Shown: piece after piece, positions 34,781 to 45,600 of the stretch
How positions within the stretch are numbered: position 1 is the first letter of the stretch
How the letters are laid out: each line of letters opens with the position of its first letter
Assembly: GCA_020632665.1 (NCBI GenBank)
Contig: JACKFC010000019.1
Span: forward strand, 31,682-95,681
Source of the DNA: Deltaproteobacteria bacterium
GTDB taxonomy: Bacteria > Myxococcota_A > UBA9042
Direction of reading: 5' to 3'
DNA length: 64,000 nt
Position numbers and translations under genes: made by a program
Notes under the pieces: model-generated
Seen by the model: only the letters and a program-made list of their open reading frames with translations
Told to the model about the DNA's origin: nothing
The model's database searches: none

Positions 34781-36226
34781 ATGGCGTTTTCGCGGATGGT
34801 CGCCTTCGACGGCGGCCCGGCATCGCTGACATATGTGCGTACGCTGCGCGATATCGTCGGCCACCACCCGAACCTCTTGCTGCGCAGCGAGCTCTTCGCC
34901 GGCACGTCCGGCGGCGCGCTGACAGCGGCGTTCCTGGCGCGGCGGATCGAGCCCGGCCTGACCGCCGAGGGCGCGCACCGGCTGATGCGCGAGCTGGTCG
35001 ACGTCAACAACGAGATGTTGGCGCTGCTCGCGCCGAACGATACGGGCTACGAGCGCTTGCTGCTCGGCGACGGCGCGATGGTCGAATTCGGCGGGATGCA
35101 TCGCTTCCTGGCGCGCGACGACGTGCTCGGCGCCAGCACGCGCCTCTCGGACCTGAAGCAGCCGGTCGCTCTGGTCGCTGCGCGCTCGACCAGCCCGTGG
35201 AAGCCGCACGTGCAGACCAATTTCGGTCCGAGCGCCGAGCCCGACACGCTGGTCATCGACGCGGTGCTGCGTTCTGCGGCCTTCCCGATGCTGCTGCCGG
35301 GTTGGCAGGGGCATGTCGACGGGGCGATGTACGCGAACAACCCCGCGACCATCGCGCTGGCCTATGCGAAGGAGGCCTTCGGCGTCACCGACGACGTGAT
35401 GATCTTGTCGATGGGCGCGGACGACGGTTCCTGCCTGCTCTCGAACCTGACCACGCCGCACGACGTCTTCGACGCGGACGAGTCGCCGCCGGGGTCGGTC
35501 GGCACGATCTACCGCGCGGCTGCGGCGGCGGCCGATCGCAAGGGCGCGCGGGGGTTGCTCGGACGGGCGGAGGCGCTGGCGGGCGCGGCGGTGCGGACCA
35601 CGGCGGACCTGCTGCTGCCGGGGGGCGAGGACGAGCTCCCGCACCTGGGTCATATCCTGGCGCGCGGCGTCCGGCGCGAGGCGATCTCGCGCGTCATCGA
35701 GGCCTTCGACTCGACCGAGCCGACGCTGCGCCAGGCGGCCCAGAAGATCGCGCGCGCCAGCAAGGACGCGACCGCGCTCGAGGCCTTGGTCGGTCAGCAC
35801 ATCGCCACGCGGCGGGGGGCGCTGCCCGGTCGCGGCGGCCAGCGCGTCGAGCACGCCGACAACTGGGGCTGGCAGGCGTGGCTGGCCTACGTCGGCAACC
35901 CGATGTTCGCGCTGCAGGTGCTGCTCAACAGCCAGGGGCGCGGGGCGTGCGAGGTGATCCGGCGGTTGCTCTCGCCCGACCGCGTGCTGCGCGTGGCGCC
36001 GGTGGTGGTGGTGCCGTCGAACGTGATGTTGTTGGCGATGATCCTCGGCTTGGGCACCGAGGCGAAGGAAGCGGCCGAGCTCGCCGCCGAGCTGTGGGGC
36101 GACCCGGAGGCCAACGAGATCTTGGAATTCGAGACTTCGCTCGCCGAGGTGCAGGCCTTCGCCGATCGCTGGAATGGCCAGCCCACCGACACCGACGACG
36201 ACCCCGGCGGACCGACGCTGCGCTGA
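34781..36226 (+). CDS. Patatin-like phospholipase
   Basis: The product has 481 residues. Patatin motifs are present: VAFDGGPAS near the N-terminus (oxyanion glycines), the nucleophile elbow GTSGG with Ser43, and DGAMYANNPA with Asp180, giving the Ser-Asp dyad of this family (DGA is a common variant of DGG). No signal peptide is seen, so it is probably cytosolic or secreted by another route. Enzymes of this family remove fatty acids from phospholipids; some serve as effectors against membranes. The C-terminal 200 residues are helical and not recognised. It is divergent from the Cys-rich lipoprotein at 30603-34643. Confidence 0.85.
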   Translation: MAFSRMVAFDGGPASLTYVRTLRDIVGHHPNLLLRSELFAGTSGGALTAAFLARRIEPGLTAEGAHRLMRELVDVNNEMLALLAPNDTGYERLLLGDGAMVEFGGMHRFLARDDVLGASTRLSDLKQPVALVAARSTSPWKPHVQTNFGPSAEPDTLVIDAVLRSAAFPMLLPGWQGHVDGAMYANNPATIALAYAKEAFGVTDDVMILSMGADDGSCLLSNLTTPHDVFDADESPPGSVGTIYRAAAAAADRKGARGLLGRAEALAGAAVRTTADLLLPGGEDELPHLGHILARGVRREAISRVIEAFDSTEPTLRQAAQKIARASKDATALEALVGQHIATRRGALPGRGGQRVEHADNWGWQAWLAYVGNPMFALQVLLNSQGRGACEVIRRLLSPDRVLRVAPVVVVPSNVMLLAMILGLGTEAKEAAELAAELWGDPEANEILEFETSLAEVQAFADRWNGQPTDTDDDPGGPTLR

Positions 36227-36239
36227 CCTCAGGACGACG

Positions 36240-37763
36240 CTAACCCGGTGGAATCACGTTGCGCACCACCAGCCGGACCTCCGCCGGCGCGTCGGCACGG
36301 ATCAGCAACGCCCCCGGCACCGCGTCCGGGTCGGCGCAACCGCCCTGCAGCTCGATCTCGACGCCGTCCGGGAAGGCGCGTTGCGGCAAGACGACCTCGC
36401 TGACGCCGCCACTCTCGGCCAGATAGACGAGCTCGAACCGACGTTGCGACGGCGTCCAGCTGAAGGTCGGCGCGCCGCCGGCGATGGCGCGTGGGTAGGG
36501 CCGCGCCACGGCGTCCATCAGCCCGGCGTGTTCGTCGCCCTTCTCGTCGACCAGCGACAGCCGCTCGTGGTTCCACAGCGTGGAGGCGAGCGAGAACTCC
36601 CACCAGGCGAGCCCGATGCCGTGCGCGTCGGCGGCGGCGAGGGCCTGCTCGGCGGCAGCACCGGCGTCGGCACGGTCGTTGCGGTAGCCGATCTCGCCGA
36701 CCCAAACCGGCACGCCCCAGCTCTCGCCGAGCGCCTTCCACTTGCCGAGCACCTCGCCGAGCGCCTGCGGATTCGCCGCGCCGCCGACGTAGACGGCGGG
36801 ATCGTAGGCGTGCGGCGCGAGCACGACCCCACCCAGCGGCGGCGGCAGCAGATCGGTCGTCCCCTCGACCGCCGAGAGTCCGGTGGTGTCGAGAAAGACC
36901 AGCGTATTGGGCGCCAGAGCATGGATCAACGCCACCATCGAGGCATAGAAGGGCGAGAGCACCTGCTCGTGCCACACCTTGCTGTCGCCGCCGGGGTGGC
37001 CGGGCTCGTTGAAGACCTCGAAGCCGATCACGCCCGGCCGCTGGGCGTACCGCTCCACCATCCGCTGCCACATCGCGCGGTACGCGGTCTGCACGCCGTC
37101 CTCATCGTTCCAAAAACGCGCGAAAGCGGCCTGAACCTGCGGGTTGGTGTCGTAGCCGAGGTACCAGGTCGCGCAGTCGGTATGCGGCTCCGGCCAGGGC
37201 GAGCCGTCCGGCTGCGTCGCCGGCAGCGTCCACGCCGGCATCCCGCTGCCACAGAAGGTCCGGCCATACACGTCCTGATGGAAGTCGACGACCGTCCACA
37301 TCCGCCGCGCCCAGGCCGCGTCGAGCAGCGCGTCGTAGCGGGTCAGGAATGCAGCGTCGTCCTGCCCCTTCACAGGCTCGACGGCCTCCCACACGAAGGG
37401 CACCCGCAGCACATCGACACCAAGCGCCTGCACCCGGTCGAGGTAGTCATCGAGCGCGGCGGTGTAGCCCTTCTCGTAAGGCGCGGCGCCATCGAACTCG
37501 AAGGGCGCGAACGGCGGCATCTTGCTCCGACCACTCGCGTTGACCCCACGCAGCATCACCCGCCGGCCGAGGGCGTCGCGCAGTACCGTCCCATCGGCGC
37601 CGAGGCGATGCTCGACGAGCAACGGCTCACCAATGGCGCACTGCCACGCCGGCCGATCCGGCTCCGACTCGCCCGCACAACCAGCAGCAACGCAAAGCGC
37701 AAGGCAACAGGAGAACACGCGACGAAGCGAGCCGAGGGGCAGGGCAGAGCGGGACATCTTCAT
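36240..37763 (-). CDS. Lipoprotein glycoside hydrolase, GH5 / endoglycosylceramidase-like
   Basis: The ATG at 37763 gives 507 residues; MSRS six bases later is an alternative start. The signal ends LALCVAAGC. The catalytic TIM barrel has the GH5 marks: LRGVNASGRSK, DVLRVPFVWEAVEP, VVDFHQDVYGRTFCGSGMP, FEVFNEPGHPGG with acid/base Glu253, and VPVWVGEIGYRND with nucleophile Glu357. The DFHQDVYGR segment and the large size recall endoglycosylceramidases, which release the sugar chain from glycolipids; other GH5 activities are possible. A short C-terminal beta domain follows (FELVYLAESGGVSEVVL). It would act on the cell surface or in the periplasm. Confidence 0.85.
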   Translation of the reverse strand: MKMSRSALPLGSLRRVFSCCLALCVAAGCAGESEPDRPAWQCAIGEPLLVEHRLGADGTVLRDALGRRVMLRGVNASGRSKMPPFAPFEFDGAAPYEKGYTAALDDYLDRVQALGVDVLRVPFVWEAVEPVKGQDDAAFLTRYDALLDAAWARRMWTVVDFHQDVYGRTFCGSGMPAWTLPATQPDGSPWPEPHTDCATWYLGYDTNPQVQAAFARFWNDEDGVQTAYRAMWQRMVERYAQRPGVIGFEVFNEPGHPGGDSKVWHEQVLSPFYASMVALIHALAPNTLVFLDTTGLSAVEGTTDLLPPPLGGVVLAPHAYDPAVYVGGAANPQALGEVLGKWKALGESWGVPVWVGEIGYRNDRADAGAAAEQALAAADAHGIGLAWWEFSLASTLWNHERLSLVDEKGDEHAGLMDAVARPYPRAIAGGAPTFSWTPSQRRFELVYLAESGGVSEVVLPQRAFPDGVEIELQGGCADPDAVPGALLIRADAPAEVRLVVRNVIPPG

Positions 37764-38122
37764 GCCACGAGCATGCGCCAGCACACCGAGCCTGTCGACA
37801 ACACCGAATCGAGATCGGCGGTGGCAGCGGCGGCGGCGGCAGCGGCAGCAGCGGAAGCAGCAGCAGCGGAAGCAGCAGCAACTCCACCAACCTCACCCCA
37901 CCCCGCCGTCAAAGCCGAAGCCGAAGCAAAAGCGAAGGCGAAGCGCTAAGGCGGCGCAGCCCCACCGCCCAACCTCAGCCTCAAGCGGGGGATGCTCGAA
38001 GGGGGTGCGCAAGCCCCCCCTTCGAATTCGGGGAGTTCCAAAGAGGGGCTGCCCCCTCTTTGATCCCCTCCACGCCAGAAAGGCGAAAACCAAGAGATCT
38101 ACGGAAACCCCCAGAAAGCCGC
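37764..38122. other. Non-coding segment with triplet repeat and two strong hairpins
   Basis: I see no gene here. At about 37818-37880 there is a GGC/AGC triplet-rich run. Two near-perfect inverted repeats follow. TCGAAGGGGG at 37996-38005 pairs with CCCCCTTCGA at 38016-38025, and CAAAGAGGGG at 38039-38048 pairs with CCCCTCTTTG at 38053-38062. Neither has a T-run typical of intrinsic terminators. They could stop or stabilise transcripts arriving from the minus-strand RNA on their right, or be dispersed repeat elements. Confidence 0.5.
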
Positions 38123-38160
38123 AAAAAACCGAAAGCCCGAGGTGATCACTCACCTCGGGC
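38123..38160 (-). terminator. Intrinsic terminator of the candidate RNA
   Basis: On the minus strand GCCCGAGGTGA, loop GTGA and TCACCTCGGGC make a perfect 11-bp stem (38160-38135). TTTCGG and a run of six T (38128-38123) follow. There is no comparable T-run on the plus strand, so it acts for leftward transcription. Confidence 0.85.
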
Positions 38161-39488
38161 CCTCGGGTCCGATCGACAGTTGCACAGTCCGCGATGCTCA
38201 CGCTCTCCAGAGAGCCCTTCCTCACCTCGAGATGCTCACCCGCTGTCACCAGTCAGGCTCGCCTCCGCTCTTCGTGTTGCTCGAACTTCAGCGGTCCAAT
38301 CCGCCGCGCTGGCACCCCATTGGTTTGGTGCGCCCGCCCTGACCTTTCGTCTCGACTCCGGCTTTCGCCGGCTCGAGTCGGGCCTCCGCGGTCCTCACGC
38401 GGCGGGACGAAAGCGATTTGACTCGCCCGCGTTCCCACTCCTGTTCCTTCTGCTCACGTTCAGCGTTTTGCCCGAGGGACTCCGCCAGCGCCCCGGCCGC
38501 TCCGTCACCGGAAACGATCCGCGTCTGGCCGCCCTTCTCCTGAGCTTTGCTTCCCTTCAGCGACTTCAGTGCAGTGCAGCGACTTCCGCCGGGTTTGCCT
38601 CGCCCGACTCTGCGGCGCCCTCAGGTTTTCGCAACCTCTCGACGCTTCTTTCCGCTCCACACCTTGCAGCCTTGTTTCATGCTGCTGCCACTCCTGGGAT
38701 TTCGTCTGCGAAGGCTTTCCCCCGCACCGAGCCCTTCTGGCCTCTCGGCCGTCCGCTCCCGTCTCGCCGTTTCTCCCCAGAACCGAAGTCCTGGCGGCCG
38801 CGACCTCACGGGTTTCCGCATGGTGCTGGTCCGTTCCACGAATTTCGGTGTTACCCGTAGCCCGTGGTCGTTCCTTCCTTGACGTTCCTACCCTCCGGGG
38901 TCTTCTCCCCTTCGGTCCTCGACTGGCCCTTCCGCCCTGCATCTTCCCGAGGGTCGATGCTCAGGGACGCCGCTGTCGCTCGAGCTGCGCTTGTCGCCGC
39001 TTCCCGCCCCGCCCGGGTGTCTCCACCTGGCTCGGACGCTGGCCGACGCTTCACTCGCTCTCACCGCGACGCCGCCACGACGTTACCGTCGTAGTCGGGG
39101 TTCGCCCGCCCTCTCACGAGCTTCGGAACTTCGCTCGGCCTGATGGTCGCTCCGTCAGCCGACCCTCGCGGGTCTGCCTCGGTCTTCGTCCGGGCCGTCT
39201 CGTTCCTGCTCCTCAGAGACCGTGTGCCTCCAGTCAGAGTCTTGTTGCCCCGAGCTTGCGCCCGAGACCTTCGAACTGTGCCTGTTCTCAAAGAACCGCG
39301 GGTTGGCTTGCCTCTTTCGAGAGCTGCCTCCCCCCCTGGGTTTTCCGTCCTTCTGATGATCACCGAAGCGACCCTCTTTCGGACCCCACCGCTTTCATCC
39401 GCTCCCGTTTCCACAAGCACGAAGCTTACTTCCACGAGCTCGGTGGCTGTGCATCGGAAATGCGCGAAGCGTTTCCCTGCCGACCGGA
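38123..39488 (-). ncRNA. Candidate large structured RNA of about 1.37 kb
   Basis: There is no believable protein gene between 38,123 and 39,606. The minus strand of this stretch is purine-rich and differs in composition from its neighbours. Five clean hairpins have GNRA tetraloops only when read on the minus strand. These are GCCGGC-GAAA-GCCGG within 38354-38379, GGTG-GAGA-CACC at 39016-39027, GACCC-GCGA-GGGTC at 39161-39174, CTCGGGC-GCAA-GCTCGGG at 39249-39266, and the terminator stem with a GTGA loop at 38135-38160. A sigma-70-like promoter (39518-39523 and 39495-39500) and a terminator bracket it. It lies 118 bases downstream of the 2742-residue lipoprotein gene, on the same strand. I do not recognise it as RNase P RNA, tmRNA or rRNA, or as an intron. 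It may belong to the large ornate RNAs of unknown function, but the family is not identifiable by eye. Confidence 0.6.
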
Positions 39489-39494
39489 CGCACG

Positions 39495-39523
39495 ACTATG
39501 GGGATGTGCAGCAGATCCGTCAA
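39495..39523 (-). promoter_or_regulatory. Sigma-70-like promoter of the candidate RNA
   Basis: On the minus strand TTGACG (39523-39518) and CATAGT (39500-39495) are spaced by exactly 17 bases, close to TTGACA and TATAAT. Transcription would begin near 39488. It sits in the gap after the lipoprotein stop at 39607, so the RNA need not depend on readthrough. Confidence 0.5.
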
Positions 39524-39606
39524 CCCCCTTTCGCGTCTTTTTTGCGATCGGGTCGAAAAAAGTTGCAAGCGCTGACGATCCAACAGCTTTGCTGCAGCTC
39601 ACGGGT

Positions 39607-42600
39607 CTACTTCACGTTGCGGACCCAGATCTGCCAGGCGGTGTGGTTGTCCTTGCCGCAGATCGAGAAGGCGCCCTTGCTCCACACGCCTCCGGGTGCG
39701 GCGCATTGGTTGGCCGCGGTCTGCCCGGGCACGAAGACGGTCTTGCCGTCGGCCTCGTAGCAGCCGACGCCGTAGCCGCAGGCGAGGTCGCCGAACGCGC
39801 CTGCGACACCGCAGCTCTGCGGCTTGCCGTTGATGGTCCAGGTGCCGGCCAGGGGCAGCTTCTTGCTCCAGGAGAAGGAGCCCTCGAAGACGGGCGAGAT
39901 GACGCCGTCGGAGGGGTCGGGCGAGCAGGTGAAGAGCAGCTGGCCCTTGCCGCCGAGGAGCTTGTTGATCTCGGCTTCGGCCGCGTCGTAGGGGATGCGC
40001 GTCCAGCCGCCGCCGTCGATGCCGACGTTGCATTGGGTGGCGAAGGCCGCTTGTTCATCCTTCGGGTCCGGATCGATGAAGACCTGATCGGCGTCCTCGA
40101 CCTTGCTCGCGGCCTGCCAGGCGGCGCAGGAGAGCGCGGCGTTCTGCGGCGAGGTGCCGAGGAGATCGCCGCAGCTCTGGAGGTCGAGGCGGAGCCGACG
40201 CACCCGGTTGTGGAAGAAGTCCGCGACCCAGACGCCGCCCGCGCCGTCGTGGCCGAGGCCGGCGTGGCGGTGCAGCAGGGCGGCGGGGCCTGCACCATCG
40301 GCGAAGCCGGGTTTGTTGCCCACGCCGACGACGCTGGTGAGCTTGCCACCGGGCCAGGCGCGGCGGATCTCGTGCCAGCTGTGCTCGGTCGCGAGGATGC
40401 TGCCGTCGGCGAGCACCGCGATATGACGGACCTCGCCGAATCCGCCGCCGCGCACGCCGATCCCTTCGACCTGCCCATTCATCGACGGACCGGAGTCGCC
40501 GACCACCGTGAGCAGCAGGCCGGAGGGCTCCAGACGACGCACCGAATGGCCGCCGATATCGGCGAAATAGACCCGACCCTTGGCGTCCACCTCGGGGTCG
40601 GCCGGCGAACAGGTGCCGTTGTCGCCGAAGGGGCCGTCGCGCGATCCGCAGGTGCCGACCTTGCCCGCGACGGTGCTCACCTTGCCGCCCTCGACCCGCC
40701 GGAGCACGTGGTTATCCGTATCGGTCACCCAAACCACACCGCCCTTCGCCGCGACACCCGCGGGACGGTTGAGCTTGGCGGCGAGCCCTGGGCCGTCGGC
40801 GTGACCGCTGGCGCCGTTGCCGGCGATGGTGACCACGTTGCCCTCGAGGTCGACCTTGCGGATGCGGTGGTTGTAGTAATCGGCGACGTAGAGGAAGGGG
40901 CCGTCGATGTCGATCGAGGTCGGACCGTTGAACTTCGCGGCGGCGCCCTTGCCCTCGGCATAACCACCACCACTTCCACCGGCGAGGGTGGTGACGTTGC
41001 CGTCGGCGTCGACCACGCGGATCGACGCCGAGCCCCACTCCGCGACGTAGAGCTTGCCCTTGCCGTCACCGACCACGTCGGCCGGCTGGGCGAATTGCGC
41101 CTTGCCGGGGCCGCCGTCGATGCGCGCGTAGCCACCGGTGCCGATCGCCGCTTCGAGGACGCCGACGCTGCCGCAGGTGCCGCGCACGCACTGCAGGTTG
41201 CAATCGGTCTTGTCGCCGCAGAGCGTGCCGTCCGGTCGGGCAGCATAGCGGCAATAGCCGTCCTCGGAGGAGCAGGAAGGCTGCAGGCAGGGGCCGCCGT
41301 CGGGACAGAGGACCTCGAGCGCGCCAGCTCCGTGCTTGCAGCCGGCCTTCGGGTCGCAGCTGTCGAGGGTGCAGGCGTCGCCGTCGTCGCAGCCTTTGCC
41401 GATGGGCATCAGACGCCGGAGCCGGTGTTGGGTCGGCAGGCTGACGACGACCTCGCCGTTGGGCAGCACGGCCACGCCGCGCACGTTGGGCAGCGCGACG
41501 TCCGTTCCGACCCCGAGCTGGGCCTTGCCGCCGCCGGCGATGACGACGGTGCGCTGGGTCAGCGGATCGTAGCGCCGGACGTTGCCGAGGTCGTAGTCGC
41601 TGAAGTAGACGCCGTCCGCCCCGACCGCCACGCCGAGGAGCGCGCCGAGGTTGACGCCGAGCTGGCCGACGCCCGAGAGCGGAGCGGAAGGCCCGGCGTC
41701 GTGCAGCGCCGTGCTGACTTCGCCCTTGGCGTCGATCCGGCGTAGACGCCGACCCGCTCCCTCGACGACCCAGCGCACACCATCCGTCCCGCTCGCGACG
41801 TCGGACGGGAAGTAGAACGTCGCGACCGTGCCGGGGCCGTCGGTCTGACCCGGCGATCCGGTGCCCGCGATGGTGGTGACGCTGCCGTCGGCGCTGACCT
41901 TGCGGATGCTGTGGTTGTCGGTATCGGCGACCAATACGCCGCCTGTGCCGTCGGCGCCGACGCCTTGCGGCGCGCCGAAGCGGGCGGAGGCGCCCTTGCC
42001 GTCGAGCATCGCCTTTTGCCCGGCGCTGCCCGCGATCGTCGTCACGCTGCCGTCCGCCGCGATCAGCCGGATCGTGTGGTTGAGGCGATCGGCGACGTAC
42101 CAGCCGCCCTGCAGCGAGGGCGCGACGTCGAAGGGCTCCCAGAACTCGGCCACGGTCGGGCCGCCGTCGCGCTTGCCGTTGCGCTGCCCGTTGCCGCCCG
42201 CGATCGTGTCGATGCGGCCATCCTTGCGCAGCACCCGGATGGTGTGGTTGTAGGTGTCGGCGATGGCCACCTCGCCCTGGTCGTTGGCGGCGATGCCGCT
42301 CGGCGCGCGCAAGACAGCGACGCCGGGGCCGGTGGCCGCGATGATCGGGCCGTCGCGCTGGCCTTGCGCGATCGAAGTCTCGGCGCCACCGGCAGGGCGG
42401 ACGGCGCGCAGGTCCGGATTCGCGAGGCAGGTCTTGCCCTGGCAGCGCTCGCCGGTGGTGCAGGCGTCGCCGTCGTCACAGCTCTCCCCGTCGCGCGCGG
42501 TGAAGGCGCAGCCGGTCTTCGGATCGCAGCTCTCGCGGGTGCAGGGGTTGCCATCGTCGCAGCCGTAGCCCGCGATCGCCTTGCAGACGCAACTGGCCAC

Positions 42601-45600
42601 CTTGGCGCCGGGCTTGCACGCCCCGGCGGCGCAGGCGTCGCCGCTGGTGCAGGGGTCGCCGTCCTCGCAGACGTCGGCGTTGGCGACGTGCTGGCAGCCG
42701 ATCTTCGGCGCGCAGGCGTCGGCCGTGCAGGCGTTGGCGTCGTCGCACGACGGCACCGGCGGCTGCAACCGGACGAGGGTGTGCTGCTTGTGCAGGGTGT
42801 AGAGCGCGCCGCCGTCGGGCATGGCGATGATGCGCCCGAGCTGCTGCGGCCCCCAGTTGCTCGAGAGACCCTCGCTGCCGCTGCCGGCGCCGGAGACCAA
42901 GCGCATCCGCCCGTCCGAATCGACCAATGCGACGTGGCCGGTCCAGCTGTTGAGCCAGAAGCCGCCGTCGGGACGCACCGCGACGCTGAAGATCCACGGC
43001 AGGTTCGCCGCGCGACCGACGCCCTCTCGGAGCGCGCTGGAACCAGCTCCGATCACGGTCAGCACCAGGCCGCTGGGGGTGATCTTGCGCAGGGCGCGGT
43101 TGTGGTGATCGGCGACGTAGACCGAGCCGTCCGGCCCGACGTCGAGCCCGACCGGGTCGTAGAATTGCGCCTGCTCGGCGGGGCCGTCGCGGAAGCCGTA
43201 GCCAGCGCCGGCCAAGGTCGTGACCACGCCGCCCGCGATGCGCCGAATCCGGTGGTTGTAGCGGTCGGCGAGCAGCAGCCCGCCCTTGGCGTCGACGCGG
43301 ACGTCGTGCGGCTGGTCGAAGCGCGCGATCGCGAGGGGCCCGTCGACCGTGCCCTTGTCGCCACCGGCGTAGGTCGAGACGGTGCCGTCCAAGGCCACGT
43401 GGCGGATGCGGTGGTTCGCGGCGTCGGCGATGAACAGGCCGCCGTCGGGCGCGAAGTCGACGCCGACCGGGTTGTTGAACCGGGCCACGTCGGGCGGCCC
43501 GTCGACGTAGCCCCAGCTCACGGTCGCGCCGGCGAGGGTGCGGACCACGCCGTCGGTGCCGAGCATGCGGATCCGGTGCGCGCCGTTCTCGGTGATCGCG
43601 ATGCGCCCGTCCGGGGCGCGGCGCAGGCCGACTGGGTGGTCGAATTTGGCGATCTCCAGCGGGCCGTCCACCCCACCGGCAACACCCGGGCTGGCCTTCT
43701 GCAGCAGTCCGGCGGCGTGACAGAAGCCGCCGGCGCAGCGATCGGAGGAGGTACAAATATCACCGTCGTCGCAGGGGGCGCCGTCGGGCTCGGCCTTCCA
43801 GCTGCACGCGCCGGTCTTGTCGTCGCAGAGGTCCTTGGTGCAGGGCGAGCCGTCGCTGCAATCGGTCGGCGGCACGGTGCAGGAGCCGGTCTTGCTGTCG
43901 CAGCTGTCGCGGGTGCAGATCTTGCCGTCGTCGCAGCTGTCGTGCCGCAGGCGAATCCGTCGCAACGATTGGCTGTAGTGGTCGGCGATGACGAGATCTC
44001 CGAAGGCGTCGAAGGTCATCCGCATCGGGATATTGAGCTTCGCCTGCGTCGCGGGCCCATCGACGTGCCCCTTGCCAGCGCTGCCGAGCAGCGTCGTGAC
44101 CGCGCCGTCGAGGGCGACCCGGCGGAGCAGGCTCGCGTTGCCTTCGAGGAAGTAGATCTCGCCGCTCGGCGCGACCGCCACGTCGACCGGTTGGCTGAGC
44201 CGCGCGGTGGCCTTGGGCCCGTCGGTGACGGCGACCTTGGTGAAGACACCGGCGAGGGTGGTGACCGTGCCGTCTGCGGTGACGCGGCGGATCGTCGGCC
44301 CCTCGGCGTCGGCGACGATGAGGGCGCCATCCGGCGCGACGTCGAGCCCGGTCGGACGCCGGAAGCGCGCCGCCGTCCCCTTGCCGTCCGTGCCGCCTTG
44401 CTGACCGAAGGCACCGGCCAGGAGCGTCACCGTGCCGTCGACCACGACCTTGCGGACCACGCGGTTGTTCCACTCACCGATGGCGAGCCAGCCGTCCGGC
44501 ATCACGGCGACACCGACCGGCTTGTCGAACTTCGCCGAAGCCCCCTTGCCGTCGACCGCACCCGCCGTGCTGCCGGCCACGGTGAGGACTTCCCGGCTCG
44601 GCAGCAGCTTGCGCACCAGGTGCAGGTCGGGCTCGACGAAATAGGCCGTCCCGTCGGGCGCGACGTCGATGTCGTGGACGTCGCCGATCAAGGCGGCGCC
44701 GAGCTTGGCGTCGATCGATACCTGGTTGGGGCTCTGCAACTTGCTGCCGGCGAGCGTGCGCACCTCGCCGACCGGTGAGACGGCGCGGATGGAGCCCTCG
44801 AGGGTGCCGGCGAAGTAGATATCGCCCGAGGGCGCCAGCGCGACCGCGTGCGGCCAGCGCAGGTAGGCCAGGGCGGCGGGACCGTCGATCGCGTCGTCGC
44901 CCTTGAAGCGCACGATGGTCTCGGCCTCGAGCAGGGTCGGCAGCGCGCGGCAGACGCCCCCGGCGCAGGTCTCGCCCTTGCTGCAAGCGTCGCCGTCGTT
45001 GCAGGCGGTCCCATCCGACTTGCCCTTGCATTGGTCGGGATCGTTGGAGCAGGCCGGGACCGCCGCGCCGGCGGTGCATTTGCCGGCCTTGCAGCTGTCG
45101 CCGATGGTGCAGGCGTCGCCGTCGACGCAGGGCGCGCCGTCGGCCACCGCGACGTGCTTGCAGCCGACGCCGCCGATGCAGCTATCGGTCGTGCAGGCGT
45201 CGCCGTCGTCACAGCTCGGGTCGTCGCCGAGGTGGACGCAGCCGGAGAGCGGGCTGCAGGCGTCGGTGGTGCAGGCGACCTTGTCGTCGCAGGCGCCATC
45301 GGCCGGGACGTGCGCGCAACCCGTGACCTTGTCGCAGGTATCGAGGGTGCAGCCGACGCCGTCGTCGCAGATCACGGCCCCGTTCACCTTGTCGTCGAAG
45401 ACGCAGTTGCCGGTCTTGCTGTCGCAGGAGTCGGCGCTGCAGGGGTTGGTGTCCTTGCAGACCTTCGCCGCGCCGGGGACGCATTGGCCGCCCTGGCAGA
45501 GGTCCCCGATCGTGCAGGCGTCGCCGTCGTTGCAGGGGTTGCTGTTGCCGAAGCTGACGCAGCCGGACTGCTGGTTGCACAGGTCGGTGGTGCAGGGATT

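Noticed and set aside
38060..38860. Plus-strand frame of 266 codons in the non-coding gap
   Set aside because: Its protein is Ser/Pro/Leu/Arg-rich low complexity without domains. The stretch is better explained by an RNA on the other strand with GNRA hairpins and a terminator.
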